Shown: piece after piece, positions 60,181 to 64,000 of the stretch
How the letters are laid out: each line of letters starts with the position of its first letter
How positions within the stretch are numbered: position 1 is the first letter of the stretch
Assembly: GCF_004114375.1 (NCBI RefSeq)
Contig: NZ_CP034692.1
Location: 1,054,001-1,118,000, forward strand
Source: Halorubrum sp. BOL3-1
GTDB lineage: Archaea > Halobacteriota > Halobacteria > Halobacteriales > Haloferacaceae
Direction of reading: 5' to 3'
Length of the DNA stretch: 64,000 nt
The notes under the pieces: model-generated
What the model was told of the DNA's origin: nothing
The model's input: only the letters and a program-made list of their open reading frames with translations
Database searches by the model: none
Program-made: the position numbers and the translations under genes

Positions 60181-60918
60181 CTACTTCGACGCGCGGTACC
60201 AGTACGCCCACGCGAGCGTGAACACGAGCGCGGCGCCGAGGAAGAAGACGATCCCCGGCTCGACGAGCGAGACCGCGTACTCCGCGAGCGGGTCGCCGAC
60301 GAGTTCGATCACACCGTCGCTCGCGTCAGCGCCGGCGTCCGGCTCCGGGGTACTCTCGACGGTGGGGCCGTCGGCGCCGTCACCCCCGGCTCCGCCCTCG
60401 CCGTCAGTAGTGGCCGTCCCCGCGTCGTCGCCGCCGCCGGCACCCGGGCCCCCGCCCGCGAGGTACTCGCCGCGGAGCGACCCGACCGCGAGGAGCCGCT
60501 GGGCCGCGACCGCCGCGAGACCGATTATCCCGTACCCGCCGAGCAGGCGCATGAGCGCGGTCCTGATCCCGGTCGACTCCTCGGCGCCGCCAGCGAACAG
60601 CACGAGGGGTTCGTCCGCGGCCGTGTACACGTCCATCTCGCGCCCCTTCTCGGAGTAAGCGGTGTCGACGACGTCGACGAGGTCGGCGTCGTCGAGCCGC
60701 GAGAGGTGATACTGGACGTTCTGGAGGGACGTGTCGACCTCGTTCGCGAGTTCTGACTTGGTCGCCGGGCGGTCGTGGAGCGTCGAGAGGATCGACCTGG
60801 CGGTCTCGGAGCCGAGGGCGGCGATGAGGTCGTCCGCCTCGTCGTCGTCGACGCCGACGACCCTGGGTTCGCGCTCCTCGGGGGTCGCGTCCGGCAGGGA
60901 GGGCAACAGCCGGGACAT
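60181..60918 (-). CDS. Membrane-anchored winged-helix regulator
   Basis: 245-residue protein. N-terminal ArsR-like wHTH (LIAALGSETARSILSTLHDRPATKSELANEVDTSLQNVQYHLSRLDDADLVDV), one helix near residue 140 (YGIIGLAAVAAQRLLAVG), a disordered Gly/Asp spacer and a C-terminal helix GIVFFLGAALVFTLAWAYWYRA. The layout, DNA-binding domain with C-terminal membrane segments, is common in haloarchaea. Start ATG 60918 with CAATAAGT about 28 bases upstream. Confidence 0.8.
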   Translation of the reverse strand: MSRLLPSLPDATPEEREPRVVGVDDDEADDLIAALGSETARSILSTLHDRPATKSELANEVDTSLQNVQYHLSRLDDADLVDVVDTAYSEKGREMDVYTAADEPLVLFAGGAEESTGIRTALMRLLGGYGIIGLAAVAAQRLLAVGSLRGEYLAGGGPGAGGGDDAGTATTDGEGGAGGDGADGPTVESTPEPDAGADASDGVIELVGDPLAEYAVSLVEPGIVFFLGAALVFTLAWAYWYRASK

Positions 60919-61045
60919 GTGCTGTCGTGAGGCGCCTGAGGATACAAACTTATTGGATCGTCGGGGACGCGCAGAGGGCGGACCGCGACGCGGACACCGG
61001 TATCGACTCACAAACCCTAAACGCGGTGACCGAGTACGACGGGTG

Positions 61046-62827
61046 ATGACAGAGACGTCACGGGGGAGCGACGACGGGGCACCCCCGTCGACCGACCGGC
61101 CCCCGCGGACCGACGGCAGCGGACTCGACGGCGAGCCGCGCCCCGATCCCGACGACGGAGAGGGGAGCGTCACGGTCGTCGGGACCGCGCACGTGTCGGA
61201 GCGCTCCGTCGACGAGGTCGAGGAGACGATCGAGCGGGAGCGGCCAGACGTCGTCGCGGTCGAACTCGACGAGGGGCGCTACCGCCAGCTCAACGGTGAG
61301 ACCCCGGACGACCTCGACGCCGGCGACCTGCTCAAGGGGAACACCGTGTTCCAGTTTCTCGCGTACTGGATGCTCTCGTACGTCCAGACCCAGCTTGGCG
61401 AGCGGTTCGATATCGAGCCGGGCGCGGACATGAAGGCCGCCGTCGACGTGGCTGAGTCGATCGGGATCGACGTCGCCTTAGTCGACCGTGACATCCAGAC
61501 CACGATCCAGCGGTTCTGGGCGCGCATGACGCTCGTCGAGAAGCTCCGACTGGTCGGCGGGCTGGCGTTCGGCGTCAGCGACCCGCGGGTCGCCGGCGTG
61601 ATCGGGGGACTCGTGGTCGGGATCCTCGCCGGGCCGGCGATCGGTCTCTTCGGCGGTGCCGTCGGGATCACGAGCGCCGTGCTGACGAGCGTCGCCGCGG
61701 GCGTCCTCGTCGCCGTCGTCAGCGCCGTCGTCGTTGACCAGGTTGGGACGCTCGCGCTCTCGCCGGACCAGCGGCTCTACGCCGCGGTCGGAACGGGGGT
61801 CGCGCTCGGCGTCGCAGCCGGAGTCACCGGCGTCGCAGACGGACTCGTCTCGACGTACCTCGGCGGCTTCGCCGTGACCGCCGTCGGCGGGTTCGGTATC
61901 GGTATCGGACTCGGCCTAGTCGTCGGCGTCGTCCTCGCGCTCGCGATGAGCGCGTTCACCGGCGGCGACGTCGACGCCGAGGCGGGCGGGATCGAGGAGC
62001 TCGACGCCGCCGACCTCACCGACACGGACGTGGTGACGATGATGATGGAGGAGTTCCGCCAGTTCTCGCCGGGCGGCGCGGAGGCGCTCATCGACGAGCG
62101 TGACGCGTTCATCGCCCACCGGCTCGTCGCGCTCCGCGACTCCGGCTACGACGTGGTCGCCGTCGTCGGCGCCGGACATCGGGCCGGGATCGAGCGCTAC
62201 CTCGCGGACCCCGCGACGCTCCCGCCCATGGCGGATCTGGTCGGCCAGGAGTCCGGTCGGGGCCTGCCGTGGAAAAAGGCGGTCGGTTACGCGGTCACGG
62301 TCGGCTTCGTCGGCTTCTTCGCCCTACTAGCGCTGGGCGGAGCCGGCGACGCCTTCCTGATCCGGCTGTTCGGCGCGTGGTTCCTGATCAACGGCGTCTT
62401 CGCGTTCGCGTTCGCGAAGGTCGCCGGCGCGCGGTGGCTTTCGGCCGGCGTGGGCGGCGCCGTCGCGTGGATGACCTCGATCAACCCGCTGCTCGCGCCC
62501 GGCTGGTTCACCGGCTACGTCGAACTCCGGAGTCTGACGGTAAACGTGGCCGACATCGGCGCGCTCAACGACCTGCTCGGCGACGAGACGCGGTCGCCCG
62601 GAGAGCTGATTTCCGCGATGCTCGACGTACCGCTGTTCCGGCTCATCGTCGTCGTCGCGATGACGAACGTCGGGAGCATCGTCGCGAGCTTCCTCTTCGC
62701 GGCGTACGTCATCCCGGCGATGTTCGGCGCCGAGGTAGGCGGCGTCGAGGACGTCGGTCGGCTGCTCGTCGACGGCGCGGTCAACGGCGCCGACCTCGTC
62801 CGCGGCGCCGTGGGGGGAATCGCGTGA
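61046..62827 (+). CDS. TraB-family membrane protein
   Basis: 593-residue TraB/PrgY-family protein. Seen: [19 protein letters not shown] (the GxxHxx motif with His), [33 protein letters not shown], then several membrane helices. N-terminal 40 residues are disordered. The family includes pheromone-shutdown protein PrgY; the GxxH motif suggests metalloprotease-like function, not shown here. Its stop overlaps the start of the M50 protease gene (GTGA). Confidence 0.88.
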   Translation: MTETSRGSDDGAPPSTDRPPRTDGSGLDGEPRPDPDDGEGSVTVVGTAHVSERSVDEVEETIERERPDVVAVELDEGRYRQLNGETPDDLDAGDLLKGNTVFQFLAYWMLSYVQTQLGERFDIEPGADMKAAVDVAESIGIDVALVDRDIQTTIQRFWARMTLVEKLRLVGGLAFGVSDPRVAGVIGGLVVGILAGPAIGLFGGAVGITSAVLTSVAAGVLVAVVSAVVVDQVGTLALSPDQRLYAAVGTGVALGVAAGVTGVADGLVSTYLGGFAVTAVGGFGIGIGLGLVVGVVLALAMSAFTGGDVDAEAGGIEELDAADLTDTDVVTMMMEEFRQFSPGGAEALIDERDAFIAHRLVALRDSGYDVVAVVGAGHRAGIERYLADPATLPPMADLVGQESGRGLPWKKAVGYAVTVGFVGFFALLALGGAGDAFLIRLFGAWFLINGVFAFAFAKVAGARWLSAGVGGAVAWMTSINPLLAPGWFTGYVELRSLTVNVADIGALNDLLGDETRSPGELISAMLDVPLFRLIVVVAMTNVGSIVASFLFAAYVIPAMFGAEVGGVEDVGRLLVDGAVNGADLVRGAVGGIA

Positions 62828-63498
62828 GCGTCGACGTCGCGTTCAGCGGTCGCCGGATCGCGGGTCTCTACTTCAGCGGCACCGAAATAAGGGACCTCCT
62901 CGTCGCGTGGCTCGCGCTCGGCGTGGCGTTCATGCTGTTCTTCGTCGGCGGGTCGGGCGGAATCGGTCGGATCGTCGACGCGGGGGTGATCGCACCGCTG
63001 TTCGTCGCGCTCGCGACCGCCGGAGTCGCCTTCCTCCTCCACGAGGTGGCCCACAAGGTCGTCGCGGTCCGCTACGACCAAGTCGCGGAGTTCCGCGCGG
63101 ACAACTCCATGCTGTTCCTCGCGGTGATGAGCTCGCTTCTGGGCTTCATCTTCGCCGCGCCGGGCGCCGTCCACCACCGCGGCCGGCTGACCCCCCGCGA
63201 ACACGGCCACATCGCGCTGGCCGGCCCGGCCGTGAACCTCGGACTGATGGTCGCGTTCGTCCCGCTGTTCGTCCTCGGCGGACTCGTCGGGAGCGACCTC
63301 GTCACGATCCTCGGCTCGCGCGGCATCGCGATCAACGCGTTCCTCGCCGCGTTCAACCTGGTCCCGTACGGTCCCCTCGACGGCAAGACCGTGATGGGCT
63401 GGAGCAAGCCGGTGTGGGCGGCCGTCTTCGTCCCCTCCGTGCTGCTCGCCGTCGGACTGGTATTCGTCGCCGGACTCGGCTTCGGCGGGCCGTTCTGA
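62824..63498 (+). CDS. M50-type membrane metalloprotease (site-2 protease-like)
   Basis: 224-residue integral protein with about six helices. Seen: HEVAH at residues 73-77 (zinc-binding HExxH) and, late in the protein, [18 protein letters not shown] with the N/PxxDG-type motif of S2P proteases. GTG start overlaps the TraB stop, so the two are translationally coupled. Likely cleaves substrates within the membrane (inference); partner unknown. Confidence 0.87.
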   Translation: MSVDVAFSGRRIAGLYFSGTEIRDLLVAWLALGVAFMLFFVGGSGGIGRIVDAGVIAPLFVALATAGVAFLLHEVAHKVVAVRYDQVAEFRADNSMLFLAVMSSLLGFIFAAPGAVHHRGRLTPREHGHIALAGPAVNLGLMVAFVPLFVLGGLVGSDLVTILGSRGIAINAFLAAFNLVPYGPLDGKTVMGWSKPVWAAVFVPSVLLAVGLVFVAGLGFGGPF

Positions 63499-63584
63499 CG
63501 GTCGACGTCGCGGCGGCGGTTCCGGAAGGCGTCCCCGTCGCGGCGAACGGTGCGTTTTTGCTCCGCGGGCGCGGTCTCAGACAC

Positions 63585-64000
63585 ATGTCCGATGGCGACG
63601 GGAGCGACGGCGGGGAATCTGGCGATGGCGACGAACTCACCTACGCGGACGCGGGCGTCGACATCGACGCGAGCGAGGCCGCGACCGCGGCGCTGATCGG
63701 GGCGGTCGGCGGCGGCGTCGGTGAAGAGGCCGGGGAGGGAAGCGACAGCGACTACGCCGGATTACTCGACATCGGAGACCGCTACCTCGCGCTCGCGACC
63801 GACGGGGTCGGGACGAAGCTGCTCGTCGCGGAGGCGCTCAACGACTACTCGACGGTCGGGATCGACTGCATCGCGATGAACGTCAACGACCTCGTCGCGG
63901 CCGGCGTCCGCCCCGTCGCGTTCGTCGACTACCTCGCGGTCGACGAGCCGGACGAGCGGTTCGCCCGGCAGGTCGGTGAGGGCCTCTCCCGGGGCGCCGA
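63585..64000 (+). CDS. purM: Phosphoribosylformylglycinamidine cyclo-ligase, 5' part (runs off window)
   Basis: Purine synthesis enzyme (AIR synthetase). Only the first 138 codons lie in the window. Seen: [66 protein letters not shown], all PurM blocks. Short acidic Gly-rich leader. GCGTTTTTGCT about 30 bases upstream of ATG 63585. Truncated only by the window edge. Confidence 0.92.
   Translation, partial: MSDGDGSDGGESGDGDELTYADAGVDIDASEAATAALIGAVGGGVGEEAGEGSDSDYAGLLDIGDRYLALATDGVGTKLLVAEALNDYSTVGIDCIAMNVNDLVAAGVRPVAFVDYLAVDEPDERFARQVGEGLSRGA

Overview
The window is chromosomal DNA from an extremely halophilic archaeon (class Halobacteria), most likely Halorubrum or a close relative. Evidence seen directly: very high G+C, proteins rich in Asp/Glu, TATA boxes about 25-30 bases upstream of most starts (leaderless transcripts), a class II tRNA-Ser, and archaeal genes such as pus10, rnp4 (Rpp21), archaeal coaD, SBDS/Sdo1 and a trpDFEG operon. 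The genus is inferred from a dispersed 'GAAGCCCCAG' repeat that I associate with Halorubrum genomes.

Layout. 1-8.3 kb: PHP phosphoesterase, GMC oxidoreductase, a deaminase/PfkB kinase/BtpA group, pterin dehydratase, a PUA/EVE-like protein and an ATPase pair. 8.3-13.2 kb: repeat copy A, Mn/Fe superoxide dismutase, tRNA-Ser(UGA), DUF2064-like protein, IPP isomerase, an AAA ATPase with a His-rich tail, repeat copy B. 13.2-20.2 kb: methyltransferase, GNAT, TspO, a decayed AI-2E permease, DUF1684 protein, FAD oxidoreductase, and a MoaB-like protein with a His-rich repeat leader. 20.2-24.2 kb: trpDFEG behind a promoter with a palindromic candidate operator. 24.3-34.8 kb: Usp, Pus10, endonuclease III, lipoprotein, repeat copy C, gshA, a regulator, coaD, a CoA-disulfide-reductase-like enzyme, and RNA-related small proteins including RNase P component 4.

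35.6-41.5 kb is an accessory-looking segment. Two paralogous Cdc6/Orc1-like ATPases flank a frameshifted membrane-protein remnant, a small ribbon-helix-helix-like gene, an ArsR regulator and an ACR3 arsenite exporter, with lower G+C between them. 41.7-49.1 kb is the glycerol regulon: glpK-glpF diverging from glpA-glpB-glpC. glpK and glpA have 5' leaders with Shine-Dalgarno sites. At 49.2-51.3 kb a DICT-domain gene is split by a 1105-bp IS630-type element with a TA duplication; removing the element restores one continuous frame.

51.4-64 kb: FG-GAP/ASPIC protein, zinc-finger protein, Sdo1, YbaK-like editing protein, a zinc-uptake-type ABC operon, thiol-oxidoreductase, DUF123 protein, thioesterase, bifunctional-nuclease-like protein, a membrane-anchored wHTH regulator, a translationally coupled TraB/M50-protease pair, and the start of purM, which runs off the window.

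Most striking: a three-copy structured repeat whose hairpins keep pairing through compensatory changes, the reversible-looking IS insertion, the paired Cdc6-like genes around the arsenic genes, and the trp operator candidate.
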